This document shows, piece by piece, positions 45,351 to 54,803 of a stretch of 56,245 nt of DNA. Numbering within the stretch: the first letter of the stretch is position 1; each line of letters opens with the position of its first letter. Under the pieces are notes generated by a model, which saw only the letters and a program-made list of their open reading frames with translations, searched no databases and was not told the DNA's origin. Position numbers and translations under genes: made by a program. Origin of the DNA: JAHJTW01 sp964545545 (lineage in GTDB: Bacteria > Krumholzibacteriota > Krumholzibacteriia > LZORAL124-64-63); NCBI GenBank assembly GCA_964545545.1, contig CAZJGK010000009.1:1-56245 (forward strand), read 5' to 3'.

Positions 45351-46283
45351 ATGGCTATCGTTCCCTTTCACATTGTTGATGCCTTCGCGGATTACTCCTT
45401 TACGGGTAATCCCGCCGCGATCATTCCCAACGCCACCGGACTGAGCGAGCTGGAAATGCGTGGGATCACCGACGAATTGTCCATGGAGGCGGGGTTCATC
45501 CTGCCGCCATCGACCGTGGGAGCGGATATCCGGTTGCGGTTTTTCACCCAGCGGCGCGAGGCGGCTTTGAGCGGGCACGTGGCCATCGCCGCGTTTGCCT
45601 CGATGGCTGACAGGGGTTTTTACCGGGTGCCGCCCGGAGGCATGGATCTCAAAGTGGAAACCGGGGCAGGCTTGTTGCCCGTTCACCTCGGCCGGCGCGA
45701 GGATGGCCGCGTGCTGGTGACCCTGGAACTGCCGCCGGCCCGCTTTGGCGAGCCGGTTTCGGCGGGTGAACTGTCCGCGGCCCTGGATGTGCCGGCGGAG
45801 CACCTGATGTACCGCGGATTCGGCCCCCAGCGTGTTTCCTGCGGATTCGATCAGATCGTGGTTCCGGTATGCGAACGCGAGGTGATCCGCGGCGAGTTCA
45901 AGGACAGCGAGTCCATCGGCCGCTTGACCGATCTGCGTGGCGTGGGCGGCATCACGTTGTTTTGCCCTTATACCTACAGCGACGAGGCCGATTTCCACCT
46001 GCGATTTTTTCATCCGCGGCTCGGCGCCCAGGAAGATGTGGCCAGCGGCACGAGCATGGGCGCGGCGGCGGCCTTCCTGGTGCACAACAAGCTGGTGCCC
46101 GTCGGCGACGAGACCCTCATCATCACCGAGCAGGGACATTCCCTGGGCCGGCCCACGCGGACCTTGCTGCAGGTGAACTCGCTGGGGAACCGGGTTGCCC
46201 ATGTGCGCCTGTCGGCGACCGGGGTGGTGGTGATGCGCGGGTCGTTCCACTTTCATCACGGTGCGAGGCGGGCGGAAGGATAG
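45351..46283 (+). CDS. PhzF-family isomerase
   Basis: This 310-residue protein has the two-fold DAP-epimerase-like fold. Motifs are HIVDAFADYSFTGNPAAII at the start, ELSMEAGFIL with the family's catalytic-type Glu, the LSGHVAIAAFA stretch (usually CGHAT), and GAQEDVASGTSMGAAAAF (usually EDPATGSA). The substrate is unknown; relatives isomerise small metabolites and include phenazine PhzF. ATG 45351 follows GAGG. It is divergent from the TPR-protein gene. Longer upstream reading frames lack a ribosome site. Confidence 0.85.
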   Translation: MAIVPFHIVDAFADYSFTGNPAAIIPNATGLSELEMRGITDELSMEAGFILPPSTVGADIRLRFFTQRREAALSGHVAIAAFASMADRGFYRVPPGGMDLKVETGAGLLPVHLGRREDGRVLVTLELPPARFGEPVSAGELSAALDVPAEHLMYRGFGPQRVSCGFDQIVVPVCEREVIRGEFKDSESIGRLTDLRGVGGITLFCPYTYSDEADFHLRFFHPRLGAQEDVASGTSMGAAAAFLVHNKLVPVGDETLIITEQGHSLGRPTRTLLQVNSLGNRVAHVRLSATGVVVMRGSFHFHHGARRAEG

Positions 46284-46382
46284 GGGGCTGGGCTCTGGCC
46301 GACAGCATCACCGTGGGTGGAGAAGTCTTGATCCGGAACAACGGCTCCCCATTTGCATTGCCGGGGACGGGCAGGGTTTCCG

Positions 46383-47606
46383 CTACTTGTTCGGGCCCAA
46401 CACCAGGTCCCTGGTATCCCGCGCGATCATCAGTTCCTCGTTGGTGGGGATGATCATGATTTTGACGCGCGAACTCATCTTGGAGATGATGGCCTCGTCG
46501 TGGCGGGTGGCGTTCTTGAAGGGATCCAGGATGGCGCCGATGGCTTCCAGGCCCTGGCAGGCCCACTCGCGCACCAGGGAGGCGTGCTCGCCCACCCCGG
46601 CGGTGAAGATGATGGCATCCACACGGCCCAGGGCCACGGCGTAGGCTCCGATGTACTTGCGGATATGGTATGCGTAGACTTCCAAAGCCAGCCGCGCGCG
46701 GTCGTTGCCGTTGGCATAGGCGCGCTCCACGTCCCGCAGGTCGCTGCTGATACCGCTGATCCCCAGCATGCCGCTCTTCTTGTTGAGCATCTGCTCGACC
46801 TCGGCCAGGGTCAAGTCCAGGCGGCGGGCCAGGTAACCCACGATGGCGGGATCGATGTCGCCGCTGCGGGTGCCCATCATCAGGCCCTCCAGCGGCGTCA
46901 GGCCCATACTGGTGTCGATGGAGCGGCCCGCGAGTACGGCGGCGACCGAGGCGCCGTTGCCCAGGTGGCAGGTGACCAGGTTCAGGTCTTCGGTATCGCG
47001 TTCCAGGATCTCCGCCGCGCGCTGGGTAACATAGCGGTGGCTGGTGCCGTGGAAGCCGTAGCGGCGGATCTTGTACTTCTCGTACAGTTCATAGGGGATG
47101 GGATAGATGTACGCCCGGTCGGGCATGCTCTGGTGAAAGGCGGTGTCGAACACACTCACCATGGGCACATCGGGCAGGACCTCCTGGGCCGCCTTGATGC
47201 CGGTGATGTTGGCCGGGTTGTGCAGGGGCGCCAGGGAGACGCATTCGCTGATGGCGTCGATGACGTCTGGGGTGATGACGACCGAGGCGGAGTACTTTTC
47301 CCCGGCGTGAACAACCCGGTGACCCACCGCCGCCACTTCAGTCATGCTGCCCAGAACTCCGTGCTCGGAGTCGGTCAAGGCGGCCAGCACCAGTTCGATG
47401 GCCCGGGCGTGGTCGGCGATAGGCAACTCCTGCCGAATATCCTCGCCCTGGGCGGGGATGTAGGTGTGGATGCCGTCGTCCAGACCGATGCGCTCGACCA
47501 GGCCCCTGGCCAGCAGGGTCTCGCTGGACATGTCCAACAGCTGGTACTTGAGCGAGCTGCTGCCGCAGTTGATCACCAGCACGTTGTGGGCTGAAGACGG
47601 TGGCAT
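46383..47606 (-). CDS. ackA: acetate kinase
   Basis: This 407-residue ASKHA-fold kinase makes ATP from acetyl phosphate. Motifs are VLVINCGSSSLKYQL, GHRVVHAGEKY, VSVFDTAFHQSMP, RYGFHGTSHRYV, HLGNGASVAAV and FTAGVGEH. It is encoded 12 bases after pta on the same strand, so the two form the acetyl-CoA-to-acetate overflow operon. The cytoplasmic location and reaction are well established for the family. Confidence 0.96.
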   Translation of the reverse strand: MPPSSAHNVLVINCGSSSLKYQLLDMSSETLLARGLVERIGLDDGIHTYIPAQGEDIRQELPIADHARAIELVLAALTDSEHGVLGSMTEVAAVGHRVVHAGEKYSASVVITPDVIDAISECVSLAPLHNPANITGIKAAQEVLPDVPMVSVFDTAFHQSMPDRAYIYPIPYELYEKYKIRRYGFHGTSHRYVTQRAAEILERDTEDLNLVTCHLGNGASVAAVLAGRSIDTSMGLTPLEGLMMGTRSGDIDPAIVGYLARRLDLTLAEVEQMLNKKSGMLGISGISSDLRDVERAYANGNDRARLALEVYAYHIRKYIGAYAVALGRVDAIIFTAGVGEHASLVREWACQGLEAIGAILDPFKNATRHDEAIISKMSSRVKIMIIPTNEELMIARDTRDLVLGPNK

Positions 47607-47618
47607 GATTTTCTCCGG

Positions 47619-48611
47619 TCAGGCCGTTTGCAGGGCGGTGATGGCCGCCACGTTCACGATATCATCGACGCTGCAGCCGCGCGAAAGGTCGTTCACGCCC
47701 TTGGCCATGCCTTGCAGCACCGGGCCCACGGCCTCGGCGCCGGCCAGGCGTTGCACCAGCTTGTAGCCGATGTTGCCGGCGTCCAGGTCCGGAAAGATCA
47801 GCACGTTGGCCTGGCCCGCCACCTGGCTGCCGGGCGCTTTGCTGGCGCCGATCTCCGGCACGATGGCCGCGTCAAGTTGCAGGGGACCGTCGACCACCAG
47901 GTCCGGGGCCTTTTCCTTCAACAGGCGCACGGCTTCGATCACCTTGTCCACGTCCGCACCGCCGCCGCTGCCCTTGGTGGAGTAGCTGAGCATGGCCACC
48001 TTGGGTTCGAAACCGCACAGCTGGCGTGCGGTGCCGGCGGTCGCGATGGCGATGTCGACCAGTTGTTCGGCCGTGGGCTGGGGATTGACGGCACAGTCGC
48101 CGAAAACCAGCTGTCCATTGGCGCCGAACGGCCAATCGGGTTTGACCATGACGAAACAGCTTGAGACCAGGTTCGAGCCGGGAGCGGTGCCGATGATCTG
48201 GAATCCGGCGCGCAGCACGTTGCCCGTGGCGTTGATGGCTCCGGCAACCATGCCGTCGGCCATGCCCTTGGATACCAGCATGGCGCCAAAGAACAAGGGG
48301 TCGTCCATGACGCCGGCCGCTTCGGCCTCGGTCATGCCCTTGTGCCGGCGCAGTTCAAAGTAGGCGCGGATGAATTCCGTGCGGTAGGTCGAACGGGCCG
48401 GGTCAATGATGCCGATGCCTTCGGGGTTTATGCCCAACTCCCGCAGCTTGCCGGTGATGGTGTTCTCGTCGCCCAACAGGACGATCTTGGCAAATCCCCG
48501 GTCGCGAACCACGCCGGCGGCCTTAAGCATCCGTTCGTCCCCGGATTCGGGCAGTATGATGGTCCGGTTCAACTCGGCGGCCTTGTGCTGCAGCCCCTGC
48601 ACGAAGTCCAT
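47619..48611 (-). CDS. pta: phosphate acetyltransferase, short form
   Basis: This is a 330-residue single-domain enzyme converting acetyl-CoA and phosphate to acetyl phosphate. It has RTIILPESGDERMLKAAGV at the N-terminus, MVAGAINATGNVLRAGFQIIG, MLSYSTKGSGGG and FPDLDAGNIGYKLVQRLAGAEA. It lacks the extra N-terminal domains of E. coli Pta. ATG 48611 is seven bases after GGGAG. It is followed by ackA and preceded by an Rrf2 regulator 151 bases upstream. Confidence 0.96.
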   Translation of the reverse strand: MDFVQGLQHKAAELNRTIILPESGDERMLKAAGVVRDRGFAKIVLLGDENTITGKLRELGINPEGIGIIDPARSTYRTEFIRAYFELRRHKGMTEAEAAGVMDDPLFFGAMLVSKGMADGMVAGAINATGNVLRAGFQIIGTAPGSNLVSSCFVMVKPDWPFGANGQLVFGDCAVNPQPTAEQLVDIAIATAGTARQLCGFEPKVAMLSYSTKGSGGGADVDKVIEAVRLLKEKAPDLVVDGPLQLDAAIVPEIGASKAPGSQVAGQANVLIFPDLDAGNIGYKLVQRLAGAEAVGPVLQGMAKGVNDLSRGCSVDDIVNVAAITALQTA

Positions 48612-48762
48612 GATTGCCGCTCCCTTGCCATTGCGGTCTTGAGTGTTTGGATCACCTGAAAAGTGGGTCGCACAAGGGGGCCTGTCAACGCGTAAACATT
48701 TTCCGGGGGGAATGGTGGTCAAAGCCGGCTGTAATTGGGATCCAGGGGCTTTTCGTGCGGCG

Positions 48763-49218
48763 TTAGCCCTTTTCAAGGTCCTTGAGTTGCCGCAGTGTCA
48801 TGTCACCGGAATCGTGCATGGTCGCCAGCAGATCAGCCAGGGTGAAGCTCTGCCAGAATTCCTGCATCCGTCGGCTGAGCAGGGTCCAGATGGACCGGGT
48901 CAGGCAGTCGTCGGCTCGGTCGCAAGCCAGGGGATCATCCACGCAGTCCACCAGGGATGTGTGGCTGTCCAGGGCCATGATGATTTCCCAGAGGTTGATT
49001 TCCTTGGGATCGCGCCCCAGGGTGTAGCCACCCCGGACACCCTTGCGGCTATGGATCAACCCAGCCTTGCGCAAGGTGCCGACCACCTGTTCAAGGTATT
49101 TTCCGCTGATATCCTGACTATCGCTTATGGTGCTGATGGGCACCGGGTCTCCACCGTAGCATTCGGCAATCTGCAGGATCGCGCGCAGGCCGTAACGCAC
49201 CTTGGTGTTGACTTTCAT
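48763..49218 (-). CDS. Rrf2-family regulator with three-cysteine Fe-S motif
   Basis: This 151-residue winged-helix repressor begins MKVNTKVRYGLRAILQIAE. A recognition region follows (ISGKYLEQVVGTLRKAGL, SRKGVRGGYTL), then three cysteines in VDCVDDPLACDRADDCLT. The spacing is Cys-x6-Cys-x5-Cys (IscR has x5/x5). These probably bind an Fe-S cluster that senses redox or iron state. It is upstream of pta-ackA on the same strand and may control it, or the iron genes. ATG 49218 follows AAGGA. Confidence 0.88.
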   Translation of the reverse strand: MKVNTKVRYGLRAILQIAECYGGDPVPISTISDSQDISGKYLEQVVGTLRKAGLIHSRKGVRGGYTLGRDPKEINLWEIIMALDSHTSLVDCVDDPLACDRADDCLTRSIWTLLSRRMQEFWQSFTLADLLATMHDSGDMTLRQLKDLEKG

Positions 49219-49403
49219 GAGATCCTTACTCCTGGATTTCACCGGCGGTGCCCGGAAACAACACGTTAAGATTTTACCAATCTACACTCTTTTCCCGGGC
49301 AGGGAAAGCTCAAGTTGCCCGGAATTGCTTCGGCCTGCTGGACATGAGCGGCGCCTGTGCTTATTCTGCAAGGAATTTATCCCGATTTCAGTGAGGTGGA
49401 ACC

Positions 49404-50462
49404 ATGGATGCCCGCGAACGCAGATCTTTCATCGCCACGCTTCCTCTGGCGGATATTCATCGCCATTTTGACGGGTCCATCCGGCCCGGCACTTTATGGG
49501 AACTATCGGAAAGATACTACCGGGCCGTGCCGGGCCTGGAATTCGAGCAGTTTTGCCACTATCTGCAGTGGGATGACAGCAGGGACAAAACGCTGCTGGA
49601 CTACCTGGACAAGTTCCACGTCCCCCTGCAGTACACCCAGTTCTACGACAACATTCGGCGCATCAGTTACGAGCTGGCCGAGGACGCCTACCTGGACGGC
49701 GTGCGTCTGCTGGAGCTGCGGATGAATCCGTTGATCCATCGTCGGGCCGGACTGTCCACACGCCAGGTGATCGCCGCGGCCCGCAAGGGCCTGGACACAT
49801 TCGTGGAAGAGCATGCCGATTTTCAGGCCGGGATCATCGTCATCGCCATGCGCAGCCACGGGGGCAACATGGCCCGCTTGCTGTTGCGCGAGGTGGTTGG
49901 CGAGAAGGAGAATTTCCACGACGGGATCGGGGTGATCGGGTTCGACATCGCCGGTCACGAAGCTCCCTTCCCGCCGGTGCTTTTTTCCGAGGCCTACGCC
50001 CTGGCCGACCAGATGGGTTTGAAGAAGACCGCTCACGCGGGGGAAAGCGAGGGTCCCGAGCGCATCTGGGAGGCTTTGGACGAGTTGGGACCCCAGCGCA
50101 TCGGCCACGGGACCAGCGCCGGGAAGGATCCCGCGTTGATCAAACGCTTGGCGGCGGACGGGGTCTATCTGGAAGTCTGTCTGTCCTCCAACCTGCAAAC
50201 CGGGGCGGTGTCCTCCCTCAAGGAGCACCCCTTGCCGCGGTTTCTGGACGCCGGCGTCAAGGTGGCCCTGTGTACGGACAACCCGACCGTCAGCAACACA
50301 AGCATGTCCCAGGAATACGAACTGGCCATGGAGACCTTCGGTTTCGGGGAAAACGATGTCCGCAGACTGGCGGAGATGTCCTGCCGGGGCACGTTCCTGT
50401 CCGCGGGTTGCGGTTGCCCTTTCGGCGCCGGCGCTCTTGCCACGCCGTCGGAGCGTGTTTAG
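49404..50462 (+). CDS. adenosine deaminase family protein
   Basis: This is a 352-residue zinc amidohydrolase with a TIM barrel. Metal and catalytic motifs in order are DIHRHFDGSI (His19, His21), TAHAGES (His and catalytic Glu), RIGHGTS and CTDNPTVS (Asp). It probably deaminates adenosine or a related purine. Members with the HxHFDGS variant and slightly odd loops may use other aminated purines, so I leave the substrate open. ATG 49404 follows GAGGTGG. It is upstream of the phosphofructokinase, separated by 47 bases. Confidence 0.85.
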   Translation: MDARERRSFIATLPLADIHRHFDGSIRPGTLWELSERYYRAVPGLEFEQFCHYLQWDDSRDKTLLDYLDKFHVPLQYTQFYDNIRRISYELAEDAYLDGVRLLELRMNPLIHRRAGLSTRQVIAAARKGLDTFVEEHADFQAGIIVIAMRSHGGNMARLLLREVVGEKENFHDGIGVIGFDIAGHEAPFPPVLFSEAYALADQMGLKKTAHAGESEGPERIWEALDELGPQRIGHGTSAGKDPALIKRLAADGVYLEVCLSSNLQTGAVSSLKEHPLPRFLDAGVKVALCTDNPTVSNTSMSQEYELAMETFGFGENDVRRLAEMSCRGTFLSAGCGCPFGAGALATPSERV

Positions 50463-50509
50463 TTAACCTATGAACCCCAACCAATCCTGTTTGTTCAGTG
50501 AGGAATACC

Positions 50510-51673
50510 ATGAAGAGGAAGATCAAAAGAATCGCCATCCTGACCGGCGGGGGGGATGTCCCCGGCCTGAACTCGGCCATGAGGCAAGTGGTCTGGCGTG
50601 CCCTGCGCGAAGGCATCGAAGTGCTGGGCTTCCGGCGCGGCTGGCGGGGCTTGAGTTCCTACCGGCCGGAACAGGGCTTGGAAGGCAACGCGGAGTGGGT
50701 CACCCTGCTCGACTGGTCCCATGTGAGGACCATCGACCGCTCGGGCGGAACGTTCCTGCACACCTCGCGCACCAATCCTGCCAAGGTGCGGGAAAAGGAC
50801 ATGCCCGAGCATCTGAAAAAAGAGGGCCTGAAGTACCCGGTGGACATCACCGACACCATCGTGGCCAATCTGGAATCCCTGGAGATCGACGCCCTGATTC
50901 CCATCGGTGGTGACGACACCCTCAGCTACGCCGCCCGCCTGAACCAGGCCGGCTATCCCCAGGTTGCCATTCCCAAGACCATGGACAACGATGTCTACGG
51001 GACGGATTACTGCATCGGATTCAGCACGGCGATCACGCGCAGCGTCCAGGCCATCAACGACCTGCGCACCCCCGTGGGCAGCCACGAACGCATCGGGGTG
51101 ATGGAGCTTTTCGGCCGCAACAGCGGCGAGACCGCCCTGATCGCCAGCTACCTGGCCAATGTGGACCGGGCCCTGATTTCTGAAGTACATTTTGACATCG
51201 ATCTTCTGGCCGAGATGGTCCTGAAGGACAAGGCCGACAACCCGAGCCATTATGCCATGATCACCATCAGCGAAGGGGCCAGGCCACTGGGCGGGGAGAT
51301 TGTCGAGTCCGGCGAGACGGACGCGTACGGGCACAAAAAGCTCGGCGGGGTCGGCATGTGGACGGCTGAAAGGATCAAGGAGATCACGGGCAAGGGCGTG
51401 ACATACCAGCAGCTTGGTTATATGATGCGCTGCGGCGCCCCCGACGCCCTGGACCGCATGGTCGCCATGAACTTCGCCAACCTGGCCATGGACATGCTCC
51501 TGGACGGGGCCAGCGGCCTGATGGCCGCGCTGCAGGACGGCAAGTACACCACCGTGGGCCTGAACTCGGTGATCGAGGGTGTCAAGCGCGTCGAGGTCGA
51601 CCGTTTCTACGATACGAAGGAATACAAGCCGGTCATCAGGCGGGTCCAGAACCTGCCCATGTTCCTCAGATAA
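50510..51673 (+). CDS. phosphofructokinase, probably PPi-dependent
   Basis: This is a 387-residue PfkA-fold enzyme that phosphorylates fructose 6-phosphate. Two residues that separate donor types are readable. The donor loop is GGDD (133-136), with Asp where ATP enzymes have Gly. The next motif is PKTMDND (Lys156), with Lys where ATP enzymes have Gly. Both are hallmarks of pyrophosphate-dependent enzymes, so glycolytic flux here may be reversible. The N-terminal GGGDVPGLN and MELFGRNSG also fit the family. ATG 50510 follows GAGGAA. An upstream GTG at 50498 is less likely. Confidence 0.9.
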   Translation: MKRKIKRIAILTGGGDVPGLNSAMRQVVWRALREGIEVLGFRRGWRGLSSYRPEQGLEGNAEWVTLLDWSHVRTIDRSGGTFLHTSRTNPAKVREKDMPEHLKKEGLKYPVDITDTIVANLESLEIDALIPIGGDDTLSYAARLNQAGYPQVAIPKTMDNDVYGTDYCIGFSTAITRSVQAINDLRTPVGSHERIGVMELFGRNSGETALIASYLANVDRALISEVHFDIDLLAEMVLKDKADNPSHYAMITISEGARPLGGEIVESGETDAYGHKKLGGVGMWTAERIKEITGKGVTYQQLGYMMRCGAPDALDRMVAMNFANLAMDMLLDGASGLMAALQDGKYTTVGLNSVIEGVKRVEVDRFYDTKEYKPVIRRVQNLPMFLR

Positions 51674-51684
51674 ACCGGAGGCCG

Positions 51685-53283
51685 ATGCGCCAGCGCGGAT
51701 TTTTCATGCTCCTTGCGGCCGTCGTGTTGCTGGCCGCGGCCGGTTTCTGTCTGCGCGGGTACATCACCGACGACACCTTCATCCACCTGCGTTATGCCCA
51801 GAACCTTTTGCATCACGGCGAGTTTGCCTTCAATCCGGGCGAACATTCCTATGGTGCGACCAGTCCCCTGTGGATCTTCGGTATTGCCCTGCTGCTGGCC
51901 GCCGGTGTGCCGCCTTTGAGCGCTCCCTTCGCCCTCGGGGCGTTGTCCGCGGTGCTGACGGTGATCATGGCCTGGGCGCTGCTGCGGCGGTTGGAGCTGC
52001 CGGAGTCCTGGCGGTGGGCCACGCTTTTGTTGATCACCGGGGACGTGTGGTTTCTGCGCTGGAGCTTCTCGGGCATGGAGACACCGCTGGCCTCGGCCAT
52101 GTTGTTGATTCTGCTCTGGCCGCTGGTTCGCCGCGGGGGGTTGCCGGCCGGGGACAGGTCCGGGCATCTTGCCTGGGGAGTGGCCGCCGGCCTGGCGGGT
52201 CTTGTCCGTCCGGAATTCATGCTGATTGCGCCCCTGGCCTGGCCGTGGCTGGCCTGGGCCGGGCGCCCCGAAAAAGCGGCCGGCAAGTCCTCCTGGTTGG
52301 GTGATCTGGTCACCGCGGCTTTGGGCTGGGCTCTGGTGCTTGGGCCCTGGCTGGGCTTCGCCTGGTGGTCCTTCGGGCGGATAACGCCCGGGACGGCCAC
52401 GGCCAAGAGCGCGGGCCTGACCGTCGCGCCGCTGGTTGTGCTGGGGTATGTGAAACAGGCCGGCGAGGTGCTGGCCGTCAGCCAGGGCGTGGCGTGGCTC
52501 GGCGTGGCCGCGGCGGCGCTGGTGGCGGTTCTCGGGGCGCGCAGGGTGAGCCGGGGTGCATCAGGTTCGAGGCCAAGCCGCACCGAAACCGCCCTGATCG
52601 GCAGCGTGCTTACCTGGTCGATCGTGCTCGTTGCCGGCTACGCGGTCAAGCAGGTCTGGATCATCTCCCGCTACATCTGCCCCCTGGCTCCGGGACTGTT
52701 GCTGGTCGCGGCCGTCCTGGCCCGGCGTTGTGCGGCCCGCTTGCCCGGTAGGCGTGTCGTGGGCCTTCTGGCCCTGGCCGCGGTCGCCACCTTCCTGATC
52801 AACGCCTGGGTTTTCACCCGCCAGGTCCTGCCCCATGCGCGAGAATTTCCCGCGGGTATTCGGGAATGCTATGTGGGGATGGGGCAGTGGCTGCACGACA
52901 ACACCCCGCCCGACGCGGTGGTGGCCGCCCTGGACATCGGGGCTGTGGGCTATGTCAGCCGGCGGAGGGTGCTGGATCTCATGGGCCTGGTCAGTCCCGA
53001 AGTGCTGGCGGTGGGACAGGAGTTGGGCTTCCAGGAAATGGTGGCCGACGGCGCCTGGCTGGACATTCCGGCTCGTCCGGGTGGGGGTCCGCCGGATTAC
53101 TTCGTCGACCGCACCCTGGGGGCTCCGCGCTGGGCCGGGCGCACGATCCACGGGGTCCGGTTCGAACTGCTGGACACCTGCGAAATCCACGGCGTGGGTC
53201 TGCGCGAACCGGAGACCTGGACGGTGGCGCTTTACCGCCTGTCCGGTCCTGCCACCCTGACCAGCCCCTCGGCCGGCGGATAG
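51685..53283 (+). CDS. GT-C membrane glycosyltransferase-like protein
   Basis: This 532-residue polytopic protein has about 11 helices. It starts with a hydrophobic helix, then GYITDDTFIHLRYAQNLLHHG and YGATSPLW. The acidic pair Asp29-Asp30 in the first extracytoplasmic loop is typical of lipid-linked-sugar transferases (GT-C; ArnT and mannosyl- or arabinosyltransferase relatives). The C-terminal soluble part is about 120 residues. It begins 11 bases after the phosphofructokinase stop, next to GGAGG. The sugar and acceptor are unknown. Its last 52 bases overlap the convergent phosphatase gene. Confidence 0.8.
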   Translation: MRQRGFFMLLAAVVLLAAAGFCLRGYITDDTFIHLRYAQNLLHHGEFAFNPGEHSYGATSPLWIFGIALLLAAGVPPLSAPFALGALSAVLTVIMAWALLRRLELPESWRWATLLLITGDVWFLRWSFSGMETPLASAMLLILLWPLVRRGGLPAGDRSGHLAWGVAAGLAGLVRPEFMLIAPLAWPWLAWAGRPEKAAGKSSWLGDLVTAALGWALVLGPWLGFAWWSFGRITPGTATAKSAGLTVAPLVVLGYVKQAGEVLAVSQGVAWLGVAAAALVAVLGARRVSRGASGSRPSRTETALIGSVLTWSIVLVAGYAVKQVWIISRYICPLAPGLLLVAAVLARRCAARLPGRRVVGLLALAAVATFLINAWVFTRQVLPHAREFPAGIRECYVGMGQWLHDNTPPDAVVAALDIGAVGYVSRRRVLDLMGLVSPEVLAVGQELGFQEMVADGAWLDIPARPGGGPPDYFVDRTLGAPRWAGRTIHGVRFELLDTCEIHGVGLREPETWTVALYRLSGPATLTSPSAGG

Positions 53284-54506
53284 TTTTCGGCGGCCAGGCG
53301 CTTGATGACCATCACGGTGGCGTCGTCCTCCAAAGGCTTGCTGCCCCCGAACTCCATAATGGTGTCCATGATGCGGGAGGCGATGTCCTCAGCCGACTTA
53401 TCCAACATCCCCTGGACCAGCTTGATCAGACCATCGCGCCCGAATTCACGCCGGCCGTCTTCATCAACCGGGCCTTCGGCGGCTTCCCGCTCGGTGACCC
53501 CGTCCGAAAAGATCACCATCACCTCGCCGGGCCGCAGATTGACATAGTTGCGCCGGTACACCGCATCCGGCAACGGACCGAGCACGGGGCCGCCGGTCAT
53601 CAGCTCGAAGGCCTCGCCGCCGGGTGTCAGGACCAGGGGCAGGCAGTGCCCCCCGTTGACGTAGATGAAGTTGCCGGTTTTTTCCAGCTCGCCGTAGAAC
53701 ATGGAGATGAAGCGGCTGGTCAGGCCGCTGTAATGGATCACATGGTTCATGCGGCGCACCGCCGCGGTGATCTTCTCCTTGCCGGTCTGGCCCATGCGCA
53801 TGCCGATGATCACATCGCGGGCCTGCAGGGCGGCGGGCAGGCCGTGGCCGCTGGCGTCGGCGACCATGATGCCGACGACGCCTTCCTCGACCTGCTGCAC
53901 GTCATAGACGTCGCCGCCGACTTCCTCGGCGGCCTGGGTGACCGCGGCGATCTCGAACCCCTCGAGGGTGGGGATATGTTCCGGCAGCAGGGAGGCCTGG
54001 ATCGCCCGGGCCTGCTTCATCTGGGTCGCCATGGCCTGTTGCCGCAGCTTCATGCCGATGGCCGCGCGCAGGGTCTCCAACAGGACCAGCAGGTCGTCCT
54101 CGCTGCCGTGGTGCCGGATGCCGAGACTCAGGATGTAGGCCGGTTCCCGACCCACCAGGATGGCCGCGGAGTCCACGTCGGAGAACTGGGCCTCCAACTC
54201 GGGGTCAAAGCCCGGGGTTTCAGGGGAGACGACGTACAGGCGGTGGCGTTCGATTTCGCGCACCACCTTGTAGTCCTTGCTGACGGTTTTGCCCCTGATG
54301 CCGGGGCCGTGGCCGCTGACCGAGACGATCAGCTCGTAGTCGTACTCGCGCTCGCGGTACAGCCGTCCGCTGACGATGCCCAGGGCGACCATGTCGTCGC
54401 TCTCGACCAGCAGATGCAGAATGTCCTCGAGCATCTTTTCGTTGCCGTCGGAGGCGTCGATCTCGGCCAGCAGCATTTCCACGTTGCGAAACAGTTTCTT
54501 ACCCAA
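53232..54506 (-). CDS. PP2C-type serine phosphatase (SpoIIE/RsbU family)
   Basis: This protein of about 424 residues has an N-terminal sensor-like region (about 1-165, GAF-like, with LYREREYDYELIVSVSGHGPG). A helical linker (MKQARAIQASLLPEHIP) joins it to the SpoIIE phosphatase domain. Metal motifs are EEVGGDVYDV, VADASGHGLPAAL, NGGHCLPLVL and VIFSDGVTE. Such enzymes dephosphorylate anti-sigma antagonists. A partner is not seen here. The start is probably TTG 54506, five bases after AAGGAAAG. ATG 54545 lacks a site. Confidence 0.88.
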   Translation of the reverse strand: MGKKLFRNVEMLLAEIDASDGNEKMLEDILHLLVESDDMVALGIVSGRLYREREYDYELIVSVSGHGPGIRGKTVSKDYKVVREIERHRLYVVSPETPGFDPELEAQFSDVDSAAILVGREPAYILSLGIRHHGSEDDLLVLLETLRAAIGMKLRQQAMATQMKQARAIQASLLPEHIPTLEGFEIAAVTQAAEEVGGDVYDVQQVEEGVVGIMVADASGHGLPAALQARDVIIGMRMGQTGKEKITAAVRRMNHVIHYSGLTSRFISMFYGELEKTGNFIYVNGGHCLPLVLTPGGEAFELMTGGPVLGPLPDAVYRRNYVNLRPGEVMVIFSDGVTEREAAEGPVDEDGRREFGRDGLIKLVQGMLDKSAEDIASRIMDTIMEFGGSKPLEDDATVMVIKRLAAENYPPAEGLVRVAGPDRR

Positions 54507-54658
54507 CGGAGCTTTCCTTCCTGCAAAACAGAGGCGCCGGTCCATCCGGAGCCGCGCCCCTTACCATGGCCCGGCCGACGCCCAAAGGTAGCACACAAGG
54601 CGCCGAACGGCCCGAAAGAAGGTATGCCGTTTCTGGCGTCTTTGCCACCCGGCAGCAA

Positions 54659-54677
54659 CAATTGCCGAGGCACAACC
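54659..54677 (+). repeat. recurrent intergenic element, core of copy D
   Basis: CAATTGCCGAGGCACAACC matches copy A (37-55) at 18 of 19 bases. It lies 126 bases before the small secreted protein at 54804 and directly upstream of an AT-rich promoter stretch. Confidence 0.5.
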
Positions 54678-54702
54678 AAATGATAAACCCAAAAATTTGT
54701 TG

Positions 54703-54731
54703 TTGATCATTTTCAAAATCTTCGGTATAAA
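54703..54731 (+). promoter_or_regulatory. sigma-70-like promoter of the small secreted protein
   Basis: TTGATC, a 17-base spacer, then TATAAA, in an AT-rich stretch 72 bases before the start at 54804. The element match and spacing are good. Confidence 0.65.
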
Positions 54732-54803
54732 GTGTGAGTGGTTAGGAGTGAATTTTTGTCCTGTTTCCTGACCATGATTAATTTTGATTTAAAGGAGGAC
54801 CTC

